Source: Takakia lepidozioides
Lineage: Eukaryota > Streptophyta > Takakiopsida > Takakiales > Takakiaceae
Length of the DNA stretch: 64,000 nucleotides
NCBI GenBank assembly: GCA_030704615.1
Contig: CM060731.1
Coordinates: 34,906,001-34,970,000, forward strand
Reading direction: 5' to 3'
The position numbers and the translations under genes are program-made. A model generated the notes under the pieces. It made no database searches, had not been told where the DNA came from, and saw only the letters and a program-made list of their open reading frames with translations. This document shows positions 35,616-48,507 of this stretch, piece after piece (position 1 is the stretch's first letter; each line of letters starts with the position of its first letter).

Positions 35616-38600
35616 TTGAGGAAGGGAGGAGAGTGGCTGTGTGGACGTAAATGCGCTGAGGGAGGCGAGCAGCAGGGAGAAGAGATGTACGTAAATGGAG
35701 GTACACGATTTACGGGTTTCCAGGCAGGGGACCGTGGCTTGGGCAGCGGTGCATTAGGTCTGGGTATGGAAGGAGGTTTGAGTTTTAGGGATGCTGCCTC
35801 ACGATTATGGGGCACAGAGCTGTCGGACGGGCAAGATGGAGACAAAGATGTGGAGGACGGGGAAGAGGCAGCGGACATGGAGTTCGAGCATATGATGCAG
35901 ATACTGCAAGAAGATCCGCCCCAAGAATTTGCATCCCCTCTCCTCGTGAGATTCCATCCCTCTTTCCGCTGGTTCAGTGTGTCTTCCCACTTTTATTAGT
36001 TAGGTGTGGAAGATTTAGGGTTTGGTAGTGATGCGAACATTACAGCTCATCACTCGTGTATGACTGAGAGAACGCTTTGTAGCCTTTGTGGTAGGCTTTG
36101 ATGCTAAATGTATCACCAACTTTGTTGAAGCTTTGGATCCCAAGACTGACTCACAGGTTCCCGAGGGCTCTTTGGTGGTATTGACAGCTGCGAAAAGAGA
36201 TGGAACCCTCTTTCGGACAGTCCTGCCAGCAGGACCAGGCAATGGCGCCGAATACACCGGCTGTGCCCGAGGCACATCATGAAATGATCATGGTTTCAGC
36301 ACCTTCTTCAAATGGTGCAGTGCACCATTCTTGGCCCCTTAATTTGAATGAAGGGGAAGGTGAGCGTCGATAACCCAGTTTCAAACTAATTAGTAAGGAC
36401 TCAATTTGTCTCCCACGCCCTCTTTCAAAGAACCTTATTGCACAACAGTATTGGGATTCATTGTTGTTGTACTGGCTACGGGCATACTCTTTGTGAAGAG
36501 ATACTGGAGATAATTTGTGAAAGCATGCATTGATCATCATCTTATCTTGGGATGCAGCTTTTGTTTTCTATGCTACGTCAATCTCCACTAAAACTTGTGC
36601 TTCTCTGGCCCACGATGATTTCTCATGGTCTCAAGGGAAACTTCCAATTGCAGGGTTTGGGGACGTTACAGAGGCTGTCTCCATGGTGAGTCAACATCAA
36701 CACTCTTCTTTTGTACCTCCACACGAATATGGTTATCAGGACCTCGACAGGCTGAAGCATACAGATGGCTCTGTCCTTGCTTCGAATTGGAGGCCTACAG
36801 CAAGATCATCACCAGCTGTATCCATAAACAGTGGCTCAAATTCAAGTACACCCATGGCGATTGCTGACGGAGATTTTGCGGCAGGGGAATCTCAGAGGTT
36901 GGCTTCTATGAGATATATAAGCAGCAATGGGAACTTAGGTGTCAGAGGTATTGCTAGGGCCTCTATTGTGGATCTCACAGGGTCAGACAGTGATGGAGAA
37001 GTGTCTGAGCTGAGAGAATTTGATCTGGGCTCACAGGGCAAGCGAAAGCATTCAGATGGGGCACATAGCAAACCCAAGCGGAGGCGAGAAGCTGCCTCTG
37101 ACTGGCCACTGAGAAATCAGGATCTCATGCAACCCATTGACAGGCGCATTCGTAACCTACAGGGTTTGATTGGTAAAGTGGACGAAGAGCCTTCTTCTTT
37201 GTCAAATAGGTTTTCCTTTCCAACTCAGCAAGCGTGGACCCAGACCCAATACGATCGGTTGGGGTCTTCTGCTAGTTCTTTCAAAGGATTTCCAAGTGCT
37301 GAAACCTTTGGAAACCCTGTAAAATCCGCCCATTTTGGGAAGGACATGAACGGGAATTTAGGAATGGGAAAAAGCAATCAGTTTTTGAACTTGGCACAGA
37401 GGAGCAGCTCCGGGGAAGTGAGCACCTCATATGAGAATAGAGGGATGCTCAGGATTCCGCCGTCATCCGTGGGTGGATCACCAGCAGTGGTGTCCAATGG
37501 ACCTGTAAATGCAATGGGTGCTGATGGAGGTAGCTCATTGAAAAGGACTGAGGAGATGGCATATCATGCTGTCCTGCAGGTGGAAAACTCTTGAACCAAA
37601 TTGTCACTCTTAGTAGGTTATATCTTTTGTACAGAGTTAGTGTTAGTTCTTTCTGCAAGTTATGATTATATCCACTTGTGCTCCTTGACATAATCTGAGC
37701 CAGCTTTCTGTTCCTACGTTTTCCTGTATACTAGGCTTTTTCGTTGGCGGAGGAAAGAGAGGAAGCTTCTCCAGACAAAGGCCTTCTTGCTGTCCCACTC
37801 CTTAAACATCAGGTATCCAAGTTGAGGATGCAAGGATTTTGTATCTTTTTTAATATTTGGTTCCTAACTATTATGGCCACTACGTTTCATTCCAAGACGT
37901 TTGAAAATAGAGTGATGTCCTTTGTCATTTGTCTGACTCATAATCTGGAATGTATACTTGTCATAGTTGGCTCCCATACAACTTATCCAGTAATTTTTGT
38001 TGTGCAGAGAATCGCTCTCGCCTGGATGCAAAAACGAGAGAGTGGTAGGCAGGATCCTTGTGGAGGTATTCTGGCTGATGACCAGGTAGGCTTAGCTGCC
38101 TCTCCTTCCTTACCATGTATATGTGGTAGTGTGTCTGTGATTGCTCAGAAGCAAGAAATATTGTTGTTTTTGACCTCATGTTGGGATCTTAGTCTGTCTG
38201 GTCGCTTTTGTTATATTGCATCGCTTCCCATTCATTGTCAATGGTGGTTGCTTCAAGCCTTGAGTGTCTCTTTTCTGTGTCAGGGCCTGGGGAAGACCAT
38301 TTCTACAGTTGCTCTCATTCTTAAGAACAGGGCTCCAATTCAAAAATCAGGCTCAAAATCCCAACATGCTCTTCTAGAGGCTTCCACTGTGGATCTTGAT
38401 GATGATGAAGATGACCAGTTTTTAAGGGAAAAAAGAGGCAGACAAGGAAACCCAGAGCCAAGCAATGGGTCACTTCTGCCTACGGGTATGGGTAGCAGCA
38501 ATGATACCTACCACCAGCATGATGAAGGGAAGTCTTCACAGTCATCAAGCAAGGGCAGGCCAGCTGCTGGAACACTAGTGGTCTGTCCGACAAGTGTGTT

Positions 38601-41600
38601 GCGACAATGGGCACAGGAGATACGGGATAAGGTCACTGCTGAGGCCGACTTGTCAGTTTTGCTTTACCACGGGAGCAATCGGACAAGGGATCCGCAGGAG
38701 CTTGCAAAGTATGATGTGGTTTTGTCTACCTTTTCAATTGTCAGTATGGAGGTTCCAAAACAGCCACTGCCTGATGAAAAGGATGATGATAAGAGAAATG
38801 CTTATGACTATGGGTTCATACCCTTCACTAAACCCAAGAAGGAGAAGGTTGAGAAAGCAAAGAAGGTGAAGGGCAAAGGAAGGGGTAGGCTGGCAGATGG
38901 ACAGAGTGATCCATCAATTCCTCTGGATTCAGGTCCTTTGGCACGGGTGGCTTGGTTCAGGGTTGTCCTGGACGAGGCCCAAAGCATTAAGAACTGCCGG
39001 ACTCAAGTTGCTCGTGCAGCATGGGGTCTGCGGGCTAAGAGGAGATGGTGCCTCAGTGGGACACCAATCCAGAACTCCGTTGATGACCTTTTCAGCTACT
39101 TTCGGTTTCTGAGATACTTCCCATGGGATGCGTATAAGAAATTTCGATATGACATAAAGGACCCAGTTGTTCGAACACCAACAGAAGGCTACCGAAAGCT
39201 TCAAGCTATCCTGAAACCAGTTGTGCTACGGCGCACTAAGGGTAAGATCTCATTCATACATGTCAATACAAGTCAAATGGAACCTGCCAGAGTCTGGTTG
39301 TCTCATCTTCTCATATATCTGGCTATGTACATAAGCAATGGTGTTTAGTAATTTCATGTCTTGCATATACAGGAGATAGCCAGTATTAAGGCAATATTTG
39401 CATTGCTCTGTGGTAGATGTTGCTGAGCAATTTTATGAGGATCTGGTAATGGAAGTCAGGGACAGCCTTGCCAATGTAGTGTAAGTATTATTAGGACTGT
39501 CTGCAAGTTCATTTTGCATGCATGGCTGTGGACATTTTACTGTAGAATTTGAAAGGAGATCAAGTGATCAATATATACTGGCACCATACTGTTTGGATGT
39601 GGTAACATAACTGTCTATACTGTAGCAGTATCTAGCATGCTCTAAACCTGGACTTACGGGTGGAGTATGTATTAGCTGTGCTGCACTTCAGCAGCTGATC
39701 TTCTTAAAGTTTTGTAACTTGTTTGATGCAGCCACTCTCATCGATGGAGTGCCCATCGTGAAGCTGCCTCCAAGAATTGTCAAGTTAAAGCAAGCTGAAT
39801 TTAGTACAGAGGAACGGGCCTTCTATTCCAATCTTGAGTCTGAGTCACGTGCACAGTTTCAGGTGCACCTTCCATGTATTACCAGATTTCAGTAGTGTAG
39901 GGACTATTTGTTGTCATGTTTCTAAAGCTTGACATTCTGAAGTGGTGGTTTTTGGGTGCTTTCATTTTTTGGTCATCACTTGCAGATGGATCACGGCTCG
40001 TTAGTCTGCAGCAGATGGTTTGAATGTGATTCCTGTGTCAAGTCATAATGGTTTGAGTTTTTCCTTAAAATAGAGGGTTGATAATGCAGGTTTATGCAGC
40101 GGCAGGGACTGTCTCGAGCAATTATGTGAATATTCTGTGGATGCTGCTGCGCCTGCGGCAGGCGTGTGATCACCCAATGCTTGTCAAAAAGTGTCATAAA
40201 GCACAGGTGGCTTACAAGGCTGCACTTGATTCTGCGCGGAAATTACCCCTAGCACAGCGTCTTGAATTGATGATGGTTTTGGAAGGCAACAGGGCTATTT
40301 GCCCTATCTGTCAGGTATCCCACTCCAACCTCTGTCTTTTCCTCATTTAGTTTGACAAATACCTCCATCTTGTTGGGCTTTTGTCTAGGTGATGTCTAAA
40401 GCTTTTCGCTTTAAGTTTTCGAGTGTTGGCTTCTCAGTTGAGTGGCAACAAAAGCCTGAGCATGCTAACAGAGTCTCAGGCAGGTTGATGAATGGGCAGG
40501 CCTTTCTGGCATGGTCTAACATCCAGTGTGGATTCCATTGAAATCTTAGCCCCACAAGTACAGTAATGGGGACTCGTACATGGAGTATGTAAGAGTGAGA
40601 CTGGGTGAAGGTTAGTCTCAAGTTGGTGACTGTGAGGAAAATATTAAAAGTGACATGTGATGAATTTCCCTTGGAAGTGAGATCTTAAGCAATTGGTGCC
40701 CATGCAGGATGCTCCAGAGGAGGCATTAGTGAGTGCTTGTGCACATGTTTTCTGCAGACAGTGCATTTCAGAGCAGCTAGCCAATGGTGATGACACGTCG
40801 TGTCGTTTCCCCAAATGTCGGCGGCCCCTGAATTCTTCCCTGGTTTATACCCTTGCTGCTCTCAAGGAGTGTGATAGCAACAGCACTAGCAATGGGGATA
40901 CGGCTGGATCAAGGAAGCAGCAGTGTGAAGTACGTGAGGAAGATGAGGCAATGTGGAAATCATCATCCAAAATTGATGCAGTAATCAACACCCTGCAGGC
41001 TCTACCCAAGGTGAGTGTGCTAGTGGAGGATGGCAAGCTTGTGAAAGTGAAGGATGATTTCTCCACAGAATTGGAGAAGCAGGAGCCTGATGTGAGGGAT
41101 GAACCTGGTTTTGGGGTGGAACCAAAGTCAGAGGAGGGGGGGGAAGCAACAAGACAAAGGGTGGACTCAACTGAAAAAGCAATAGTATTCTCACAGTGGA
41201 CCAGCATGCTGGATCTTTTGGAGGTTCCATTGCAGCAGGCAGGTTTCTGTTACCGCCGTCTGGATGGCACTATGTCAGTGTTGGCCCGAGACCGTGCTGT
41301 TGCAGATTTCAACACACGTCCTGAGGTCCGTTGTGTACATTGTTGTAACCTAAACAGATCCATTCTTATGCTTCAGATGTTTCCTGTTTTCTTGGCTGGT
41401 AGCACGATGTAAGTACAGCTTTCTTGTCTTCAGGGATTTTCTGCAACATTCACATACAGCATGGATTCGGTATTCCTAAACTTGACTCTTGAGGTCTGGC
41501 ATGTGTGGCCAGAGCTCGTGGTGTGTCAGATCCAACTAGCAAAGAGTGACAACTTTTTTCCAATGCTGTGTGGCAGGTGACTGTGATGATAATGTCCCTT

Positions 41601-42037
41601 AAAGCCGCCAGCCTTGGTTTGAATATGGTGGCTGCTTGCCATGTGCTGCTCCTGGATGTATGGTGGAATCCCACCACTGAAGACCAAGCAATAGATCGAG
41701 CACACCGCATCGGTCAGACACGCCCCGTCAATGTTTCACGGTTCACTGTGATGAACACAATTGAGGACCGCATTTTAGCATTGCAGGTACACGTCTTTCG
41801 TGCAGTACATTTGTTACTCGTGCTGACTAACAGACCGATTCTCACCTCTGTGGCGTTTGGATGTCAGTTGTGGCTGGTGTGAAGATGTTGCAGGATTTCT
41901 AATGATGGATGTCCATGTGCACTTTTACACAGGAGCGAAAGCGCCAGATTGTATCATCAGCTTTTGGGGAGAACGAGGGTAGCGAGCAGAAGACTCGCCT
42001 TACTGTTGAAGACCTTCGGTACCTCTTCCGGATCTAA
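35616..42037 (+). CDS. SNF2-RING helicase-like protein (CHR27/CHR28, FRG type; Rad5/16-like)
   Basis: Nuclear DNA-dependent ATPase with an inserted RING finger. The Arabidopsis relatives CHR27/CHR28 (FRG1/FRG2) act in RNA-directed DNA methylation and silencing. Exons: 35616-35945, 36188-36359, 36654-37579, 37735-37812, 38008-38085, 38284-39241, 39732-39862, 40090-40314, 40708-41325, 41577-41786, 41933-42037. All joins keep frame, giving about 1,276 residues. The N-terminus is acidic ([16 protein letters not shown]) and has an NLS-like [16 protein letters not shown]. Motif I is DDQ|GLGKT, split by an intron. Motif II is [11 protein letters not shown]; motif III is CLSGTPIQN. The RING is CPICQ...CAHVFCRQC...[10 protein letters not shown], also split by an intron (40315-40707). 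The C-terminal helicase has [28 protein letters not shown] and [15 protein letters not shown], and the protein ends [10 protein letters not shown]. No stop or frameshift is seen. The start at 35616 is the first in-frame Met; Met at 35685 or 35769 is possible. Confidence 0.93.
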
Positions 42038-43810
42038 TTGGTCCCACTAATGTTTCCACTTCGGGATGCCATTATGTTCGACACTACAGGTTTTTGAGGC
42101 TGCATTGCCCTCAAGTCCCTGAAGGAATTGGGGCGTGGCCTGCCATGGGCTCAGAGGCCTGTTGGAATGTTTGCATGGTTATGGTTGCCAGATGCAGCAG
42201 TTATTTGCTGGATTCAGGGTTCCCTGGGACACAATGGTAGTACAACGCCAAGCTGCAGTCACCATTTTCTTCACAAAGACAGCTGCTACGGGGTATGGCA
42301 GCTCCAAGAGCAACAGTCCTCGGGTCGGGTTCTTCGCAACAGTGAGCCCTGCAGAAATGTGCTACTGATGTATCCAGGGAATGATTCAATCAGTCCACCA
42401 TAGGTGCTGACAGAGCATTGCAAAGTTAATTCGATGGTCCTTGATATTTCTGTGTCCAGGAGTTTTTGTAAGGAATTGTCCACATTGGTAGTTTCAAGTA
42501 ACAATTGCATTGGGTACGTGGAAAAGTCTGGGTCTAGCCAACTCTTCATTCACCGTGGAAGTTGATGTGATTACTTCATATAAAGCAGAGGATCAAAAGG
42601 GTGTTTTCCTGGAGGTGATTTGACTCCAGGTAGATCCCTTTGCTGATCATAGATTCACCACCTTTGGGATGTTCAGTTACACAGTTACAGGCATTTTCTC
42701 CCGGCTTTGTAAACTTTTCCATAGGTTTGGGAGGATTCAATGGGGTAAGGGTAGCTTAGGCAATTGTGGCTTGCACTTGGAAGGCATTCAGGGTCCAAAT
42801 CAACACTGGGTGTGCACACATACCCCGCCATTGTCTAAGTGAAAGCAATTTGAGTTTGGTGTAGTAGCCAGAAATTGGTTGAAAATTGAAGTGAAAGTGG
42901 TTACACGAAATAAGTTGCATAACAACTAAAGCATCCGCAAGGTAAACTACATAATTCATTGGCTGGCCGGCCGAGTTCCAGCTATGGTACCGAGTCCATT
43001 GGCTAGTTAATATTGATTTTAGTATGCAAATCCAACCGATGGACCAAGCCGCTTTACAACTGCAATGCCACAGGCGGTGTATGGATGTCACCGATTAATG
43101 GCCAACCTAATGTAGGAGGACAGTTGGGTCAATTGGCTAGTGTGGGTACTATCGACATTTGAGGCTTGGTGAGCTCATACAAGCACAACGGCATATCCAA
43201 ATATTTCCCCAAAGATTCTTGTAATATTCTTTAGCGGTACAAAATTGGAACTATTTAAATGTTAGTATAAAAACATATTAAAAGCTCTGCGATAATACAT
43301 GCCCACGCTGTATTATACACCCACAAGCAAGACTGCCCAATGCTTTAAGGTCAACACCTAAACAATCAGATTTTCCAGACCATATTTGTGGACTATCCTA
43401 AATGCGACATCTCTGCAAAGAAATGTGCGAATTACATTCAGACTACATGAATGGGATTCGCCAATGAAAACTGTGTAATGAAAACCATTTTCGTTATATA
43501 TACACGGAAACAATGTTTCAATATAAAAGGTTCTAAATCTTCTATTTAAAATACACAGTGAGCTGCGAGCATACTAGTGCAGAGCAAGTGTAGACTGGGC
43601 AATTAAATACCAAGTATTGTCACTCGGCAATGACACATATCAGGAAAAATCACGCCCGTTCCCTCTTGATTTTGTATATTTATATATCATTTGGAATTTC
43701 ACCAAAGTGACCCATTCATGCTAGAGGCCTGAACATGGTAATGTCATCTCCTTTTATATGTATCGTGAGAGATATCTCTATTGTCGAAATTGTTTTCTTG
43801 CTCACGCCTT
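42038..43810. other. 3' UTR and intergenic DNA, no gene supported
   Basis: Starts with the 3' UTR of the helicase gene. ORFs 42128-42403 (+) and 42756-43091 (-) have no recognisable motif. The sequence becomes AT-rich after 43200. Confidence 0.5.
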
Positions 43811-43814
43811 TTTT

Positions 43815-44535
43815 TTTAAGGATAACAAACTTTTGGTGTCTCAAAGCAAAATCCTCAGCTACCGGGGTTTATGGCCTCCGCCACTGCCTGCCGGCACTGT
43901 AAATGAGGGTTTTTCGCTATGCTTGCCTAAGGTTTCGCCTTGAGAAACCCTAGTTGAGTTATAGTTTTTATATGGTATAATTTGGTTTCCTGCTCACGCA
44001 TTTTCCCCTCACACTATGCTCAAGGCAGGTTCACACGGCAAAAATCCGTCCGTCCCATCCGGACGTGGCGGGGCGGGGTCCATCCTTGAGGAACACGACG
44101 GCGAGGAAGGGAAGGACGGCCTGGTCATTGTTACTTCCAGCCTTCCGTCCCATCCCTCCATTCCTTCTCCTTGGCTATCATGGCTAAACATGTGTGTAGG
44201 TTTTAGCCGGAGGGAGAGCCTCTCTTGCTAAACTTCGTCATGTGTGTACTATCGCGTGTGAACGTGTTGCACCGTCAGTCCTGTCCGTCCCCCTCCACAC
44301 ATGCGGAGGGCCCACCACTATGCCTAGATTGGGCGGACGATTTTTGCCCTGTCTGTGAACGTGCCTTCACAAGATAACAAACTTTGGATTTCTCAAAGCG
44401 AAATCCTCCGCTGCCGCCTAGGTTTGTGGCCTCCGCCGCTACCAACACTATAAGTTTAGGGTTGTGGCTATGCTGCCCAGGATTTCGCCTTGAGAATCCT
44501 TGGGTGAGTTACAATTTTATATGATGTAATTGAGT
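43815..44535 (+). repeat. Imperfect direct repeat of about 170 bp flanking a small inverted-repeat element
   Basis: 43815-43985 and 44372-44535 align along most of their length. Shared blocks include GGATAACAAACTTT/AGATAACAAACTTT, CTCAAAGC(A/G)AAATCCTC, GGCCTCCGCC and GGTTTCGCCTTGAGAA/GGATTTCGCCTTGAGAA. The copies are roughly 80 percent alike by eye. Between them lies the element at 44032-44368. Confidence 0.7.
44032..44368. mobile_element. Putative MITE (about 337 bp) with imperfect terminal inverted repeats
   Basis: The left end AAGGCAGGTTCACA..GGCAAAAATCCGTCCG matches the reverse complement of the right end (AAGGCACGTTCACAGACAGGGCAAAAATCGTCCG, given here in two parts by eye). This gives about 30 bp of imperfect inverted repeat. 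There is no coding capacity and the inside is GC-rich. I could not find a clear target duplication, so the superfamily stays open. Confidence 0.55.
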
Positions 44536-44912
44536 GTCCCCAATTGCACCAATAATGATGTTTTTCATTTTCAAAACATGTAACTCCTATTACCGGAGTT
44601 AATAAATATACAACCACCATGACCGAGAGAGCACGCTCATGCCGCTCGTGTGATACCAATTCCCCCATTGTGGCCATTAGAAGGGTATGTTCGGTAGGGT
44701 AGAGAGCCCAATTACCCCGCATGTCATTGAATCGCGCAACGAAAGCCCCCGCACCCTGCACCATTTCTCACGCAAACGTGACCAGCTTCTTACGCAAAGT
44801 GGGCCCTATGGATACGCACAATCCACGTATGCTCACGCACAGAGACCTTGTGATTATCAATGCCTCCATAGCTTTCATTGGCTATTACAATTACCTAATT
44901 CTCGCACGTAAT

Positions 44913-45353
44913 TCATAAAATTATCTTAAGTTCTTTGGCGTATTTCCTACGGGGGCCATAATAACGGCCTGAATTTCTCAAAAAATGGCGGGCTGTCTGA
45001 ATTGCAAGGATCAGGATGCTATGAAATACTTCATACCAAAATCTGCGGCTGGGGATTGTGAATTCATCTGAAACCTCAATGTACTGGAGCCACATACACT
45101 CACTCCTATGTTTGATCAAATCTCCATCTGGACATTGACAAATATGTGTCCTCTCTCTTAGTGCATCAACTATAGACAATTTCCCTTTCAGCTTCAATTC
45201 ATAAACACAATGCACAATGTAAATGTACTGACTATCTAGTTGTATTAGAATGCAATCTACACACCAACAGAAGTATTTGGCTCCTGCCATCTTCACTATG
45301 CATCGTGTTGTATGAAACATGTCTCCTCTAGCTTTGTTCGAAAGGATGATCAA
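44913..45353 (-). CDS. Hypothetical ORF, possibly an exon
   Basis: An open minus-strand stretch of about 146 codons with ordinary-looking composition (HICQCPDGDLIKHRSECMWL, SRRFWYEVFHSILILAIQ). No family is recognised. It lies just beyond the 3' end of the LINE half at 45394-47418. It could be a downstream exon of the gene whose first exon is at 47758-47453, with the LINE in the intron, but the splice acceptor is unclear. Confidence 0.25.
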   Translation of the reverse strand: MIILSNKARGDMFHTTRCIVKMAGAKYFCWCVDCILIQLDSQYIYIVHCVYELKLKGKLSIVDALRERTHICQCPDGDLIKHRSECMWLQYIEVSDEFTIPSRRFWYEVFHSILILAIQTARHFLRNSGRYYGPRRKYAKELKIIL

Positions 45354-45393
45354 CTCTCGCGGGCTTTTTCATAGTAGCAGCGTAGCAGACTGT

Positions 45394-47418
45394 TCAAATT
45401 TTGAAAGAGTGAGAATCTGGCGCTAGTTGGGAATACACGGTGATGACGGTTAATGGGCCAATTTTCCAGCCATACCATCGGATTGCAAGGATAAGCGGGG
45501 CATATTTTTGACGTTTTTCTAAAATCGAATCATTGGGGTAGCGATCGTGACAAAATGTGAATTCGATGAAATGGATGGTGAATTGTGGGGATGGTGAGGT
45601 GGGGGGTAGGGTGTTAATGGGTAGGCCTTGTACAAGGAGTATGTCCGGGCAAAGCCTGGAAGGGCATGAGCATGGTGATCGGGTACATATGCATGGTAGC
45701 AGCCAGGGTGGCACGGTGTGGTCAGGTGGCCGGCCTTGGTAGGTGCCAGCGTTTATAAGCGAGAACCATCTGGTTTCAGCACGGTTTAGAAAGAGCTTAT
45801 GGAGATGCCAGACTGCCTGGTTGTGTCGCGTGATATAAAGGCCGTGTATGATCAGGTGCGTACATTGGCTGAGGAGATGTGGCCAGGTGTCACGAGCTTG
45901 GTGAGTGGTTGAACACAATGGATAGTATGGGGATGGGAACATATGCGGCCAGAAGATGTGCTTGCGCTGATGACCCATGTATTGGGCGTATCTGAATTTG
46001 AACGTTTGTCGGATTTGTGCGTCCGTAGTAGTTTTGGTTAGCCAGAAATGATTTGAAAGTTTATGGTGCAATACACTTGATTGAGTCCATATTTTGATGT
46101 GTACTTTGGTGTGGCTGATGGAGGCTGCAGCTTGTTTATTTGCTTCTCGGGTAAGCGTGGTCAGGAGGTTACGGAGGGGTCTGGGTGCAGGAGGGTCTGG
46201 TATGGGGTGTATAAACCAGAAAGGGTGGGTGTGGGCAATGTGGATAGGGTCATCATTGGGTACAACTATGGGGTGGGAAGCGCCGAGTTGGGCGAGTAGG
46301 TCTGCTTCTTCATTATCATGAATGCCAGTGTGCGAACGGACTTTGAGTATATGGACTGGGTGGCTGATGGCAACGGCCCTCTGGACAATAGCGGAAATAA
46401 GGTTGTGGTTGGGTGGTGATGATGGGCAGAGGGGCGAGAGATGTGGTTACGGATGAGGAATAGTGAGGTAAGGCTGTCAGTGAAGATGTAGTATGGGGGG
46501 GGGGGGGGGAAGTGTCGAGTAAAGAGAGAGCATCGTGAATGGCCATGAGTTCAGTCCTGAGGATGGTGGCAGGTCCAGGGAGCCTGAGGGCAACACCTTG
46601 ACCGGTGCTGGCGTGATAAATACCGTACCCTGCATTAGGTTTGGTGAGGGATCCGTCGGTGTAGTGTGAGTTGGCCGGTGGGTATTTGGGGATGGTGTTT
46701 TGTTGATATATTGCGGGGATTGGAGGGGGAGGCGTTGTTGGCGCGACCTGTGGGGGGCGTGGTATCGCAATGTTTCAAACTTTGTTTGTTCTAATCCGAG
46801 GCAGTGTGGCGGGTGCGTGGGTGTGAGGGAGGGCAGTTGGGCGATGGATGGTGGCCTTTAATTTATGGGTTTTGGTTAGTAATTGTTCTAGTTGATGGAA
46901 GAAATGTGTCGGTATGTCTGCATGAAGGGGGTTTTGGACATGTAGCATCAGGGTAAGGGTGGGTTCTTTCCGTTTGAGGTATTTGGGGAGAGGAGGGGTG
47001 TGAATATATTTAAGTTGGTTTGGGTCAATTGTGGCGAGTAAGTTAACCCCTTCTGGGAGTTGTAGGAGAGGGTGAGAGGTGCTTGGTGTGATTTGGTGTG
47101 TGAGGATGAGGATTGTGGACGCAGAAGAAGAGGAGTGCGAAACAAATTTTGCCCATTGAAGAGCTTCGTAAGCAAGGGGGCCAGGGGGGTGGGCAAGGCC
47201 CCGACCTTCCCAGGTGTGCTGGGTGGCAGTACCTGTGGCTCCAAAGATACAGTCTTTGTGGTGTGGGCTAGAAAATGTGTGCAATGTCATTGGGCATGTC
47301 AATGGGTTGGAGTAGTATGAGTGAGTAAGCTGGAATGTATTGATAATTAAGGTGAGAATATCTTGGGGTATAGTATGGTGTGCACATGCTGTTTCCAATC
47401 TCACTCTCTTCGTAGATC
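45394..47418 (-). mobile_element. LINE, 3' half (RNase H and terminal finger), frameshifted
   Basis: Reading on the minus strand from about 47418: KRVRLETACAHHTIPQDIL, then an RNase H domain in other frames (YTDGSLTKPNAGYGIYHAS, ILRTELMAIHDALSLL, YIFTDSLTSLFLI, giving the D-E-D residues). The 3'-terminal part follows (TWPHLLSQCTHLIIHGLYI, LINAGTYQG, SRLCPDILLVQG). The frame changes several times and internal stops occur, so it is dead. The reverse transcriptase that should precede it is absent; the endonuclease half of a similar element lies at 53705-55505 in the same orientation. Homopolymer runs (G at 46497-46509) are present. Confidence 0.8.
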
Positions 47419-47452
47419 TTTAAACAGGAAATGGAAGGTAGAGAACACTTAC

Positions 47453-47758
47453 TGGCGCCTTCTTAGGTTGTGAATTTGGATCCCATTCTTCAGCTTTCCT
47501 CTTCATTTTCTCATCTGCTGGAATTTCTGTCTGCTCTAGGGTTTGTAGACCTTCTCCCGGATCAGCGTTCCCTGGACTTCCACCTCCTTCAGTTTCCCTG
47601 CGAATCAGCTCTGCTTCCATAGTCTGGTTTCCAACGCTCACTGTTCTTTCTGACTGTGTGACAGCTGCAGCCTCATTCTCGGTTTGCTCTTGTGTTGCAG
47701 TCTCCGCGTTCACCTGCTGCCTTGGCCCTGTGTTCTCCATCAAGCGACGCCTCGTCAT
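47453..47758 (-). CDS. Hypothetical first exon of an unknown gene, cut off by the LINE
   Basis: MTRRRLMENTGPRQQVNAET starts at 47758. The reading frame is acidic, Gln/Glu-rich and without cysteines, ends KRKAEEWDPNSQPKKAP and has a good donor (CCA|GTAAGT, exon end 47453). It contains an NLS-like KRKAEEWDPNSQPKK. Only about 35 bases follow before the LINE sequence begins. No family is recognised. It may be the intact 5' end of a gene with the LINE in intron 1, or a truncated remnant. Confidence 0.3.
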
Positions 47759-48506
47759 TTGCTCTCTTGCTCTGAGTCTCTCTCTAAGGGAAGTAAAATA
47801 GAGTGACTTCCTTCTCTTTCGAATCGTAGAAGAAACCCTCTCCAGCTTGACTACCTGTCTCCCTCTAAGTGCGGAAACTTGAAAGACAAAGTGAGTTGCG
47901 TGCGTGCGTTGGGGATTGCCTCTAGAAGCATCGGATTCCCTGTCGCATGACCGTTACACAAATGTCGCTCCCTTATTAGTGCATCTGCCAGCCATTAGTG
48001 GACAGCTGTTCGTCTGCAATGTAGTAATCGATGTCTGACGTGTGTCGCCCAAAATGAACGGCGTGTTGTTTATTTGAACAGTTTCAATAATTGAAAATAA
48101 CAGCGACAGATAATATAAATGAATACCACATTGCATATAAACAACGACTGCTCAGCCTAAAACCAATGGTCTGACTGCTCAGCCTAAACCAAAATGTCTA
48201 TGCCATCAAAACCTTGCCACCGTGGAATAAAATATATGGGGCCATCTGGCGCACAATCTCAGACAAATAAATGTAAATGAACGAGTGTTTGATGACATAT
48301 TTTTGGATATCATACACATTCATCCTTGTAATCCAACCCCATGTACGTTTCATAGTTTGGACTTTCCAGGTGCGCATGATCATTGGTACTAGTATAAAGA
48401 TACATTTACTTCATCTATCCCACCCTCACATCCTTTGGCACACTTCCGAGAAGTCGGCTGGTTATTATGTTTATTGATGAGGTTCTAAATAAATCTGAAT
48501 GATCCA
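47759..48506. other. Flank of the transposon-derived gene, no gene seen
   Basis: Contains a short direct repeat (GACTGCTCAGCCTAAA, at about 48146 and 48172). The part next to 48507 should hold the missing N-terminal exons of the transposase-like gene, but no matching coding sense is visible. Confidence 0.4.
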
Positions 48507-48507
48507 G

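Noticed and set aside
35177-35878. 233-codon minus-strand ORF opposite the helicase 5' end
   Set aside because: Pro/Ser/His-rich shadow of the GC-biased promoter and first exon; no domain and no splice signals.
42128-42403. ORF after the helicase stop codon
   Set aside because: Lies in the presumed 3' UTR, with no domain and no splice connection.
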